In this document: positions 23,771-30,400 of the stretch, in pieces
Layout of the letters: each line of letters opens with the position of its first letter
Numbering within the stretch: the stretch's first letter is position 1
Assembly: GCA_002371235.1 (NCBI GenBank)
Contig: DFGN01000001.1
Location: forward strand, 1 to 30,400
Length of the DNA: 30,400 nt
Reading direction: 5' to 3'
DNA from: Candidatus Saccharibacteria bacterium UBA3749
GTDB taxonomy: Bacteria > Patescibacteriota > Saccharimonadia > Saccharimonadales > Saccharimonadaceae
The notes under the pieces: model-generated
The model's input: only the letters and a program-made list of their open reading frames with translations
Databases searched by the model: none
What the model was told of the DNA's origin: nothing
Translations under genes and position numbers: made by a program

Positions 23771-23794
23771 TTCATAATCTATCAGGAACAAAAT

Positions 23795-23811
23795 AAGTCC
23801 CTTTGGGACTT
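23795..23811. terminator. Terminator downstream of tRNA-Val
   Basis: Perfect 7-bp stem AAGTCCC-TTT-GGGACTT with T-rich flanks on both sides. On the minus strand it follows the tRNA-Val 3' end by about 12 bases. Confidence 0.65.
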
Positions 23812-23822
23812 CTTTTTATTCC

Positions 23823-23899
23823 TGGTGGGTTGTGAGGGGCTCGAACCCCCGACCTTCTCGGTGTAAACGAGACGCTCTAGCCAACTGAGCTAACAACCC
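23823..23899 (-). tRNA. tRNA-Val (anticodon UAC)
   Basis: A cloverleaf on the minus strand with acceptor GGGTTGT/ACAACCC, anticodon loop TTTACAC (UAC), T-loop TTCGAGC and an encoded CCA. It is 77 nt including CCA, with all stems intact. Confidence 0.95.
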
Positions 23900-23908
23900 A
23901 CTGATGCA

Positions 23909-23914
23909 ATTATA
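23909..23914 (-). promoter_or_regulatory. tRNA-Val promoter, extended -10
   Basis: TATGATATAAT on the minus strand, about 9 bases before the mature tRNA 5' end. Confidence 0.65.
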
Positions 23915-23934
23915 TCATAAAAACCACTCTATTG

Positions 23935-25560
23935 CTACTTTTTGATTATCTTCTTGGTGGAGTCAAACTTTTCCATATAGAGACCTAACATGAGGCGAGT
24001 CTGCGCGTAAAAAGCAGCCAACGATTGATAAAGTATGGAAGTGATCGGCATTAGTATCCATTGCAAAACCATAAGCAGGCTTCTTCCCTTGCGATATTTT
24101 GCCGGGCGCTTTGGTAACATTTTGAAGGAGACTAATACCGATACGATTAAACCAATCGATGCAAGAGTCTCAACCACGCTTACGATATTCGGAAGATTAT
24201 AGGCCACCATTGAGTGAGCCGATATATTCATAATCATTGGCACCCAGCCACCGAAAGCGACGATAGGTGCAAGGATTGCTAGAGTGATGTGGCCATCTAG
24301 TAAACGCCAAAACTTTGGAAAGAGCTGCCAGAAAGGCATGACACGATTATCTTTTCTAGTGAAGAGCCGCGTACCGACATAGGCAACATCACTAGCGCCA
24401 TAATACCATCGTCGCACCTGTACAAACTGAGCTTTAATGGTCTTCCAGAGAGTTTCATCGATAACCGCATCCTGATATATAGGGATGCGAATCGGCAGAA
24501 CCGAATAGTCTCCAGAGAAGAAGAAAAGACTGCGCCAGTATTGATGGCCATCTTCGACGATAGTATGTTTGCTCCAGAAGTTCATGGCCTGCAGAGCCTG
24601 AAGGGGCTGTGAGTGAGAAGCAAAATTTCGTAGTACATGAGGGCGCATCGTGGTAATGACGTTAAAAAATGAGTTTGAAACGGCAATTACGCGCGACGGC
24701 GCTGGAGCGTCCCAGATATTATTCATGAATAACGAGACCGGCTGATAGCTTAGGCGTTGACGATTGGGATGAGTAATAAATTCATAAGTGACCGAGTCTA
24801 GATACTTTGGCGCCATGTGGTTGTCACTATCGAGCGATGTAACGATAATGTTTTCAATAGGCATGTGGTTTGCCTTAACATACTTAGCTACGGCTTTGCC
24901 AGCATAAGTGAGGTTTGGGCCTTTGCCAATAATCTCACCCGGAAGATTGGCCGGATGTTTGATCGCCATGAAATACCTGAAGGTATCTCGGTATGTCCTC
25001 GCTAGTGACAGAGCGGTTTGTTCCATAGCTTCCCCGCCACGTTCTTCATAAGCTAGAACAAAGATGATATGGTCGTTGGGAAATGTAGAATCAGCGACAG
25101 CTTTAATTGATGGCTCAAGAATTTCCTTACCCTCATCATATGCAGTCATAATGATAACATGATAAATCGAAGACGGGGTTGGGTAATCCTTGCACATAGC
25201 TGCCATCATTTTGAGATTTTCAAGATGTTCATCGAAATGATAGCTGCGGTTTTCGTCGTCATAGACACGTTCGTATGCTTCGTGTGGGTGCTCTAAATCT
25301 TCTACGCGTTTACGCCAATCCACACGACCGGCACGTTTAATTACCTCATAACCTTGAACTGTACGATACGCTACAGCAATGGCTTTCACCAGAGTGGTAG
25401 CGATCAAGAAAAATAGATAAATGGCGCCAAGCACAGGGTCTAGCCACGACAGGAGAAATAACAGGATAATCGCACCATAAGAGAGTAACCCAGGCAGAAT
25501 CTCAAGAAACCGGTATAAAGGTTTGCGCTTCCCGGTAGGTATTTCGAGGTTTCTGCGCAT
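23935..25560 (-). CDS. Membrane GT2-family glycosyltransferase
   Basis: A cellulose-synthase-like family 2 glycosyltransferase for surface polysaccharide. Two N-terminal membrane helices (about 18-65) precede a cytoplasmic catalytic domain with IIMTAYDE, the sugar-nucleotide DxD in SLDSDNHM (about residue 235-242) and the acceptor-binding QVRRW motif near 385. Three or four further helices follow (LAILAPIVAFGGWV, SIGLIVSVLVSF, LMVLQWILMPITSILY). At 541 residues it has the full processive-GT layout; the sugar and product are not evident. Its ATG overlaps the TGA of the upstream small membrane protein, so they are coupled. Confidence 0.88.
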   Translation of the reverse strand: MRRNLEIPTGKRKPLYRFLEILPGLLSYGAIILLFLLSWLDPVLGAIYLFFLIATTLVKAIAVAYRTVQGYEVIKRAGRVDWRKRVEDLEHPHEAYERVYDDENRSYHFDEHLENLKMMAAMCKDYPTPSSIYHVIIMTAYDEGKEILEPSIKAVADSTFPNDHIIFVLAYEERGGEAMEQTALSLARTYRDTFRYFMAIKHPANLPGEIIGKGPNLTYAGKAVAKYVKANHMPIENIIVTSLDSDNHMAPKYLDSVTYEFITHPNRQRLSYQPVSLFMNNIWDAPAPSRVIAVSNSFFNVITTMRPHVLRNFASHSQPLQALQAMNFWSKHTIVEDGHQYWRSLFFFSGDYSVLPIRIPIYQDAVIDETLWKTIKAQFVQVRRWYYGASDVAYVGTRLFTRKDNRVMPFWQLFPKFWRLLDGHITLAILAPIVAFGGWVPMIMNISAHSMVAYNLPNIVSVVETLASIGLIVSVLVSFKMLPKRPAKYRKGRSLLMVLQWILMPITSILYQSLAAFYAQTRLMLGLYMEKFDSTKKIIKK

Positions 25561-25922
25561 CAGCCTTCTCCAAGAAGACGTATCATAACAAGAAAGGAAC
25601 CCATGATAAGCATCGTGGTTGTCAGCAAAAAGAACTTCGTCATACCTCCTCCGCGCTTGTGGAAGATTTTTACCGCCAGCAGATTATGGAAGACGCCAAA
25701 GATAATCGCAAGTAATGGAAAGGCAAACATGTCCATCCAACTACCGTCACGATACCCACCAATATCACCATAGCCCACTTTAACCACTGAAGCGTTAGGA
25801 TTCAGTTTTATAATCGCAAAAATAAATAGCGTAGTCGACAAAAGCAGATTAAAGGCCATCAAAATTAGAATACCTCTTTCATTATGATATAGTTTAAGAA
25901 AATCTTTTTTAAATGTTCTCAT
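25560..25922 (-). CDS. Small membrane protein, partner of the glycosyltransferase
   Basis: A 120-residue protein with three predicted helices (about 17-38, 60-82 and 93-115) and a Gly/Asp-rich extracytoplasmic loop (GYGDIGGYRDG). No family recognised. Its start lies 14 bases inside the end of the DUF308-like gene and its stop overlaps the glycosyltransferase start, so the three genes form one translation unit. It may scaffold or assist the glycosyltransferase, by position only. Confidence 0.75.
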   Translation of the reverse strand: MRTFKKDFLKLYHNERGILILMAFNLLLSTTLFIFAIIKLNPNASVVKVGYGDIGGYRDGSWMDMFAFPLLAIIFGVFHNLLAVKIFHKRGGGMTKFFLLTTTMLIMGSFLVMIRLLGEG

Positions 25923-26517
25923 TGGACTTCCCAGTCAGAGCATCAACTACCTGATTAACGTGCTGAATAAACATAACATCACCTACAATGCCAACAAGAC
26001 CCGTTACAACCATCATCCAACCAACAAGCGTCACAACTGCACCTTCATTAAAAATAACGAAGATTCCAAGAACTAGCATAACTAACGCTATGATGAGGAT
26101 ATATTTCCAAACATCAACCCTGGCAGATGCTAGCTTAGTTGCAGTATTTATGCGCACAAGAGACTCATAGACAATAATTATACCGATAATGACTCGGAAA
26201 ACATTAGCTACGTCATCACCAATGACCAATGCGGCTACGCCAATAAGAACCGAAACGACACCTGCTAGGAGGTTATTATTCAGAAAATCGTTTTGCCCTT
26301 TTTCCATAAAATAATTAATAATCTGATAACCACCTTTTACAATAAAGAAGGCCCCGACGATATACGCAAGAATCTGTGTCATTTTCTCCTGAAGAACAAT
26401 GAATAAAATACCAATAATGATGAGAGCCAGCGACTCAATTACCGAAGACCAGGCTGATTTTTTAAGATTGCCGCTAACTTGCTCAAGCGGACGTTTGATT
26501 ATTTCCACCTTAGACAT
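25909..26517 (-). CDS. DUF308/HdeD-like membrane protein
   Basis: A 202-residue integral membrane protein with six helices in three pairs, in the repeated pattern of DUF308/HdeD proteins (LALIIIGILFIV, LAYIVGAFFIVKGGYQI, GVVSVLIGVAALVIG, VFRVIIGIIIVYESLVRI, VMLVLGIFVIF, LVGWMMVVTGLVGIVGD). HdeD-type proteins are linked to acid or envelope stress in some bacteria, but the function here is unknown. It is first of a three-gene run with the small membrane protein and glycosyltransferase. It has an AAGGAG Shine-Dalgarno and a TGCTATAAT extended -10. Confidence 0.82.
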   Translation of the reverse strand: MSKVEIIKRPLEQVSGNLKKSAWSSVIESLALIIIGILFIVLQEKMTQILAYIVGAFFIVKGGYQIINYFMEKGQNDFLNNNLLAGVVSVLIGVAALVIGDDVANVFRVIIGIIIVYESLVRINTATKLASARVDVWKYILIIALVMLVLGIFVIFNEGAVVTLVGWMMVVTGLVGIVGDVMFIQHVNQVVDALTGKSNENI

Positions 26518-26534
26518 AAATTCTCCTTTTTCCC

Positions 26535-26540
26535 ATTATA
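26535..26540 (-). promoter_or_regulatory. Promoter of the DUF308/glycosyltransferase operon
   Basis: TGCTATAAT extended -10 on the minus strand, 17 bases upstream of the ATG with an AAGGAG Shine-Dalgarno between. Confidence 0.65.
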
Positions 26541-26559
26541 GCACACATTAAAATAAAAA

Positions 26560-26635
26560 TGGAGCCGATGGCAGGGTTTGAACCTGTGACCTGCTCGTTA
26601 CGAATGAGCTGCTCTACCAACTGAGCTACATCGGC
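26560..26635 (-). tRNA. tRNA-Thr (anticodon CGU)
   Basis: A 76-nt cloverleaf on the minus strand including CCA: acceptor GCCGATG/CATCGGC, D-arm GCTC/GAGC, anticodon loop TTCGTAA (CGU), T-loop TTCAAAC. Two stem-end positions look unpaired: A31-C39 in the anticodon stem and A49-C65 in the T-stem. Discriminator is U. Confidence 0.92.
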
Positions 26636-26646
26636 ACAAATTAATT

Positions 26647-26749
26647 GGGCAGATGATGAACTTTTAGCGTGCCCTTCGGGCACGCTCCGGGCCGCTCTGG
26701 CCAAGTCTTCATGTCCCGTAGGACACATCTAAAAGTTCGTCATCTGCCC
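26647..26749 (-). ncRNA. Unrecognised 103-nt structured RNA with its own promoter
   Basis: The ends form a 21-bp helix with one mismatch (GGGCAGATGA... with its complement, 26647-26667 and 26729-26749). Three hairpins sit inside: GCGTGCCC/GGGCACGC, GGCC/GGCC and TGTCC/GGACA. Together they make a multi-branch closed structure. A TGATATAAT extended -10 ends 3 bases before the helix on the minus strand, so transcription probably begins at or inside its first bases and may read into tRNA-Thr 12 bases beyond. No known RNA family was recognised. Confidence 0.55.
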
Positions 26750-26752
26750 ATC

Positions 26753-26758
26753 ATTATA
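26753..26758 (-). promoter_or_regulatory. Promoter of the structured RNA / tRNA-Thr
   Basis: TATGATATAAT extended -10 on the minus strand, just past the rel stop codon and 3 bases before the long helix. Confidence 0.65.
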
Positions 26759-28228
26759 TCATACTTTACGGGGTTTGCGCTTTTTCTTTGAAACAGATTG
26801 ATCTCGCAGGGATGGGTTCAAGGCGTGAAGAAGCTTAGAACGGGCGTGCGATGTAATAATACGGCTGAGCCAAGACTGCTTCGGGGTTTGATTCTTACTG
26901 GTAAGAATTTCGACAATGTCACCCTGTTCAAGTTTTTTGTTCAGGTTGCTCATCTTACCATTAATCTTCACACCCACTACATGATCGCCGATTTCAGAGT
27001 GAAGCTTATAGGCAAAATCAAGTGGCAAAGCACCTTTTGGCAGGTCTATAATGTCACCTTTTGGAGTGTAGACAAATATTTTATCAGAGAAGAGATTGAT
27101 TTTAAGTTTCTTAAGATCGACTTTTTTACCCTCGCGCAGCCTAGCGGCGGTCATTTGGAGCTCAGTAATCCAAAGAAGATTAGTTGGCAAATGTTCAATC
27201 TTCCCTTTCTTATAGTTCTCGGTCAACTTTTGCTCATTGTAATAAAAGCTTGCGGCAAGACCACGTTCGGCATATTCGTGCATTTCCTTGGTGCGGATTT
27301 GGAATTCCACTACATGCTTGTCCTTAGTAATCACTGTAGTATGCAAAGATTGATAACCATTCTGTTTTGGCATAGCAATATAGTCTTTGATGCGGCCTTC
27401 CATTGGAGTATAAAGCGAATGGATGACTCCGAGCGCAAGATAACAATCCGTAATATCGTCAACAATAACGCGAAGCGCCGTGAGGTCATAGATTTCATTA
27501 ATGTTTTGATTGTGCTTGGCAAGTTTTTTGTGAAGTGAGTAAACCGACTTCACACGACCAGAGATTTGGAAAGTGATTTTCTCTTTTTTTAGCGCTGTGC
27601 TGACCTCTGATTCGATTTTCTTAAGCGATTTTTCGGCAGACTTATTATACTTATCAATCAAATCCTTTAGCTTCTCATATCTGCGTGGATCAACGTATTT
27701 GAAGGCTAGGTCAGCCATTTCTACTCGGAGCCTCCCCATGTTCAGGCGGTCAGCTAAAGGAGCGAAAACTTCGAGTGATTCTTTGGCGATTTTCTTCTGT
27801 TTATCAGGAGGCAAAGCGGAGAGAGTGCGTAAATTGTGTAGACGATCCGCTAACTTAATAATAAGCACTCTAATATCGTCGCCAAGCGCTATCATCAAAC
27901 GAAGAAAATTGTCCTTGGTAGATGGTAAATAGGTGTCAATATCACGCATGCCATTACGAGCTGTGGAAAGCTTGGTAACACCATCCACCAAAAAGGCAAC
28001 CGATTCGCCAAATTCTCGCTTAATGTCTTCTAGGGTAAGGTTGGTATCTTCTACAGTGTCGTGCAAAATGCCAGCAATAATCGTATCCTCGTCCATGCCC
28101 CATTCTTCGAGGATCTTCTTGACCGCAAGTGGATGTACAATATAGGGCTCACCAGTTTTCCGAAACTGGCCCTCGTGAGCTTTTCTCGCCATCTGGACGG
28201 CTTTCTCAATACGAGCGGATTCTTTCAT
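26759..28228 (-). CDS. rel: Short bifunctional (p)ppGpp synthetase/hydrolase (Rel/SpoT)
   Basis: Makes and breaks the stringent-response alarmone (p)ppGpp. The HD hydrolase domain is intact (YIVHPLAVKKIL, GILHDTVEDT, KLADRLHNLRTL). The synthetase domain shows RVKSVYSLHKK, YDLTALRVIV and MPKQNGYQSLHTTV. A TGS domain follows (VYTPKGDIIDLPKGALPLDFAYKLH, with KINGKM after). At 489 residues it stops soon after TGS and lacks the helical, zinc-finger and ACT domains of full-length Rel (about 700-750), so ribosome or amino-acid control may differ. It begins 20 bases after parB and has no Shine-Dalgarno. A TATAAT ends 7 bases before the ATG. Confidence 0.93.
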   Translation of the reverse strand: MKESARIEKAVQMARKAHEGQFRKTGEPYIVHPLAVKKILEEWGMDEDTIIAGILHDTVEDTNLTLEDIKREFGESVAFLVDGVTKLSTARNGMRDIDTYLPSTKDNFLRLMIALGDDIRVLIIKLADRLHNLRTLSALPPDKQKKIAKESLEVFAPLADRLNMGRLRVEMADLAFKYVDPRRYEKLKDLIDKYNKSAEKSLKKIESEVSTALKKEKITFQISGRVKSVYSLHKKLAKHNQNINEIYDLTALRVIVDDITDCYLALGVIHSLYTPMEGRIKDYIAMPKQNGYQSLHTTVITKDKHVVEFQIRTKEMHEYAERGLAASFYYNEQKLTENYKKGKIEHLPTNLLWITELQMTAARLREGKKVDLKKLKINLFSDKIFVYTPKGDIIDLPKGALPLDFAYKLHSEIGDHVVGVKINGKMSNLNKKLEQGDIVEILTSKNQTPKQSWLSRIITSHARSKLLHALNPSLRDQSVSKKKRKPRKV

Positions 28229-28235
28229 GTATTAT

Positions 28236-28241
28236 ATTATA
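28236..28241 (-). promoter_or_regulatory. Possible rel promoter, leaderless
   Basis: TATAAT on the minus strand with 7 bases before the rel ATG. It overlaps a second TATAAT at 28231-28236. It sits in the 20-base gap after parB, so read-through from parAB is also possible. Confidence 0.4.
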
Positions 28242-28248
28242 TAACAAA

Positions 28249-29088
28249 TCAGGCTAATTTCTTTATCAGAGCCTTGAGGTCAGCATCGCTTTTGCATTTA
28301 AACGTAAGTGAGCGACCATGAATGTAAGCTGGAGTATCATATTTGGTAGTGAGAGCGTTCTCTTCTTTGATGTGTTCGCCCCGCTTGATGGCAGCGGCAC
28401 TGGAGCGCTTTTTATGTTCGGCAAAATACCGCTCAACCTTGCGAGCAGTCCAGCCTTCATCGATAATCTTAGGAAGAATCTTCTTGATAGTGGCCTCGTC
28501 GCGAGAGACGAGAGGGCGCATGACACCCTCCGTGAGCTTCTCTTTCACCATAATCTTCTTGACCTCATCTGGCAAAGTCAAAAGACGCATAGTGTTCTGA
28601 ATAGTGGATTCTGATTTACCAACTTTGGCAGCGATATCCTCATCACTTAAATTAAACTGCGACTTGAGCTTGGCATAAGCAGTAGCAAGCTCGATTGCGT
28701 TGAGGTCCTCGCGCTGAGCGTTCTCGATAATTGAAAGCTCGAGACGATTCTGTGAATCGAGAGTGCGGATGATGGCGGGGATTTTGGTAAGACCAGCAAT
28801 CTTGCTAGCACGCCATCTACGTTCACCGGCAACAATCTTGTATTTGCCATCTTCCTTTGTAACTACAATAGGCTGCAAGACGCCATGTTCCTTAATGGAT
28901 GCGGCCAAAGCTTCTAAAGCCTCCTGGTCAAACTCGCGCCGAGGTTGTTCCTCGTCACGAATGATGTCATCCAGTTTTAACTCTTTAAGTTTGCTTTCTT
29001 TCTTGTCCTCCGAAGCGGTGGGGTCAAACTCATCGTCAATTAATTCGGTAGGTATTAAACTTTCAAAACCGCGACCTAATCCCTTCAT
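28249..29088 (-). CDS. parB: Chromosome partitioning protein ParB
   Basis: Binds parS sites and spreads as a CTP-dependent clamp; works with ParA in chromosome segregation. N-terminal GLGRGFESLIP is the ParA-interaction segment. The ParB/Srx CTPase domain has LDDIIRDEEQPRREFD, GVLQPIVV, GERRWRA and ENAQREDLN. A helix-turn-helix follows (LSDEDIAAKVGKSESTIQNTMRLL), and the C-terminus resembles the dimerisation region. At 279 residues it is full length. Its ATG overlaps the parA stop by 4 bases. No canonical parS was found in the window. Confidence 0.96.
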   Translation of the reverse strand: MKGLGRGFESLIPTELIDDEFDPTASEDKKESKLKELKLDDIIRDEEQPRREFDQEALEALAASIKEHGVLQPIVVTKEDGKYKIVAGERRWRASKIAGLTKIPAIIRTLDSQNRLELSIIENAQREDLNAIELATAYAKLKSQFNLSDEDIAAKVGKSESTIQNTMRLLTLPDEVKKIMVKEKLTEGVMRPLVSRDEATIKKILPKIIDEGWTARKVERYFAEHKKRSSAAAIKRGEHIKEENALTTKYDTPAYIHGRSLTFKCKSDADLKALIKKLA

Positions 29089-29861
29089 TTGGTTCTCTCC
29101 TCAATTTCTTTTGCTAGATCTTTGTAGGCCCTAGCGCCCTTACTAAATTTATCATAAGCTCCTACTGGTACGCCGTGGGATGGCGCCTCGGCAACACGCA
29201 CGTTACGCGGAATGGTAGTTCTGAAGGTTAACGCCTTGAAATACTTCTTAATTTCGTTGTAGACTTGAGCAGAGAGAGAGGTGCGCTTATCATACATGGT
29301 CGCAAGCACGCCGATGAGTTTGAGATTTGGATTAGCTTGCTTCATAATGAGTTTCATGGATTCGAGAAGCTGAGCTACGCCCTCCAGGGCGTAAAACTCG
29401 GTCTGAACCGGTAAAAGCAGGTAGTTTGAAGCAATCATGCCATTCACTGTAAGCAAAGATAGCGATGGTGGCGAATCAATAATAATATAGTCATAATTCG
29501 CCGCGACTGACTGGATAGCGTCACGCAGCCTAGTGAATTTACGTGACTGATTAGTAATCTCAACTTCGGCGTTTGCGAGCTCGGGAGTGGCTGGAGCTAA
29601 ATCATAATTCTTGTATTTGGTGGAAAGTATAGCCTGCTCCATGGTGGCAGCACCCAGAATAACGCTAGTCATTGTCGGGCCTAGCTGATCAGGATTAGTC
29701 TTGTCAATACCGAGCCCGGAGGTAGCATTGCCCTGAGGATCAAAATCCACTAGGAGGGTCTTCTTCTTGTCCTTAGCAAGGTAATAACACAAGTTAACAG
29801 CAGTAGTAGTCTTCCCTACGCCACCCTTCTGATTAGTGATACATATTACCTTCGCACTCAT
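29085..29861 (-). CDS. parA: Chromosome partitioning ATPase ParA
   Basis: A deviant Walker ATPase that forms DNA-bound dimers and moves ParB-parS complexes. Walker A' KGGVGKTT is at residues 11-18, then LLVDFDPQGNATSGLG, DYIIIDSPPSL (Walker B region) and the C-terminal TTIPRNVRVAEAPSHG typical of chromosomal Soj/ParA. It lacks an N-terminal HTH, as chromosomal types do. Length 258 is normal. An extended -10 lies 10 bases upstream of the ATG with no Shine-Dalgarno, so the mRNA is near-leaderless. It is followed by parB and rel. Confidence 0.97.
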   Translation of the reverse strand: MSAKVICITNQKGGVGKTTTAVNLCYYLAKDKKKTLLVDFDPQGNATSGLGIDKTNPDQLGPTMTSVILGAATMEQAILSTKYKNYDLAPATPELANAEVEITNQSRKFTRLRDAIQSVAANYDYIIIDSPPSLSLLTVNGMIASNYLLLPVQTEFYALEGVAQLLESMKLIMKQANPNLKLIGVLATMYDKRTSLSAQVYNEIKKYFKALTFRTTIPRNVRVAEAPSHGVPVGAYDKFSKGARAYKDLAKEIEERTK

Positions 29862-29871
29862 AGTACTTACG

Positions 29872-29877
29872 ATTATA
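29872..29877 (-). promoter_or_regulatory. parAB promoter, extended -10
   Basis: TATGATATAAT on the minus strand with 10 bases between the -10 and the parA ATG. Transcription would start only a few bases before the start codon. Confidence 0.65.
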
Positions 29878-29914
29878 TCATATTTTGTGGGGGTTGGGAA
29901 GACGGAGTCGACGA

Positions 29915-29948
29915 GTTAAAAAATAACACCCATTATGGGTGTTATTTA
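29915..29948 (-). terminator. rplU terminator
   Basis: AAATAACACCC / GGGTGTTATTT hairpin with a T6 run on the minus strand, just downstream of rplU and before the parA promoter. Confidence 0.85.
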
Positions 29949-29970
29949 AGGATTACCTAGAGGTTGGGTG

Positions 29971-30279
29971 CTAAGCGATTTTAGTGATCTCAATCTCGGT
30001 ATATTTCTGACGGTGGCCGGTCTCCTTATGAACACGCTTCTTCGCTTTGTAGCGGATGTTGCGAATCTTGTCGCCTTTGACCTCGGATGATTTGACCTTC
30101 GCTGAAACTTTTACGCCCTTTACTGTAGGTGTACCAACGGTGGTCTTGTCGCCGTCAATTACAAGTAAAGCGTCAAGTTCGAGCTCTTTAGTGCCTTCCG
30201 GGAGGAGGTCCACCCGTAGGGTCTCTTTTTCCGTGGCGATATATTGCTTACCACCAACTAAAATGACTGCTTTTTTCAT
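29971..30279 (-). CDS. rplU: Large ribosomal subunit protein bL21
   Basis: A 102-residue L21 with MKKAVILVGGKQYIATEKE, LPEGTKELELDALLVIDG, and the RNA-binding end IRYKAKKRVHKETGHRQKYTEIEI. It has an AAAGGAA Shine-Dalgarno and a TATGATACAAT -10. It is flanked by terminators on both sides, so it is monocistronic; the usual downstream partner rpmA (L27) is not next to it. Confidence 0.96.
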   Translation of the reverse strand: MKKAVILVGGKQYIATEKETLRVDLLPEGTKELELDALLVIDGDKTTVGTPTVKGVKVSAKVKSSEVKGDKIRNIRYKAKKRVHKETGHRQKYTEIEITKIA

Positions 30280-30302
30280 ATAATTCCTTTATTACTCGCA
30301 CT

Positions 30303-30308
30303 ATTGTA
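30303..30308 (-). promoter_or_regulatory. rplU promoter, extended -10
   Basis: TATGATACAAT on the minus strand about 23 bases upstream of the rplU start. Confidence 0.6.
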
Positions 30309-30319
30309 TCATATTTTTA

Positions 30320-30348
30320 CAAAAAAGAAAAGACCCCAACGGGGTCCT
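30320..30348 (-). terminator. Terminator of the gene entering from the right edge
   Basis: GACCCC-AAC-GGGGTC stem followed on the minus strand by a T-rich run (TTTTCTTTTTTG). Confidence 0.8.
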
Positions 30349-30365
30349 CTCTTTATTTAGATAAT

Positions 30366-30400
30366 TTATTTATCTTTTTTAGTCTCTTCTTTGGCAATTT
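30366..30400 (-). CDS. Possible C-terminal end of a gene cut by the window edge
   Basis: On the minus strand, a frame ending IAKEETKKDK-stop lies just before a strong terminator, so a gene probably continues past the right edge. A second frame ending at 30353 cannot be excluded. Too little remains to identify it. Confidence 0.35.
   Translation of the reverse strand, partial: IAKEETKKDK

Overview
This is a gene-dense, AT-leaning bacterial chromosome segment. I read it as a Patescibacteria/CPR genome, most likely Candidatus Saccharibacteria (TM7). The reasons are inferential: a threonyl-tRNA synthetase without a TGS domain, a short Rel protein, a divergent tmRNA, a VirD4-like secretion ATPase and sortase-type surface protein in a small-genome layout, and many genes apparently transcribed without a leader. 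The standard genetic code fits every gene. No phage, insertion sequence or CRISPR array was seen.

Layout. From 64 to 9896 all genes run on the minus strand: a secreted, cell-wall-sorted protein; gyrA and gyrB; a VirD4/TraD-like ATPase; an acidic low-complexity protein; and a small four-helix membrane protein. From 9897 to 11623 there is no credible protein gene. This stretch holds the tmRNA gene (ssrA, minus), two 78-bp direct repeats exactly 100 bp apart, a 137-bp nested palindrome, Fur-like 7-1-7 palindromes, a possible three-way-junction RNA and roughly phased T-tracts. From 11624 to 14682 the plus strand carries comM and the infC-rpmI-rplT-rpmB translation operon; infC appears to start at AUC. 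A bidirectional terminator separates it from rnpB (RNase P RNA, minus).

From 15090 to 30279 everything is again on the minus strand. In transcription order from the right: rplU; parA-parB-rel; a structured RNA and tRNA-Thr; a DUF308-like membrane protein, a small membrane protein and a membrane glycosyltransferase; tRNA-Val and a structured intergenic stretch; a degenerate glutamate-racemase-like protein; thrS-miaA; a HTH protein, a degenerate MBL-like protein and a site-2 protease; a structured leader RNA; a Nudix-RNase H fusion; and a tightly coupled trio of retropepsin-like protease (RimB type), RimK and a QueC-like PP-loop enzyme.

Most promising for novelty: the RimB/RimK/QueC-like cassette with its structured leader, which looks like a protein-tailing or amidation system; the hairpin RNA at 26647-26749 with its own promoter; the ssrA-adjacent repeat cluster; and a tmRNA whose T-loop departs from the universal pattern. 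Across the window an extended -10 promoter (TATGATATAAT-like) recurs, often placed so that transcription would begin at or next to the start codon.
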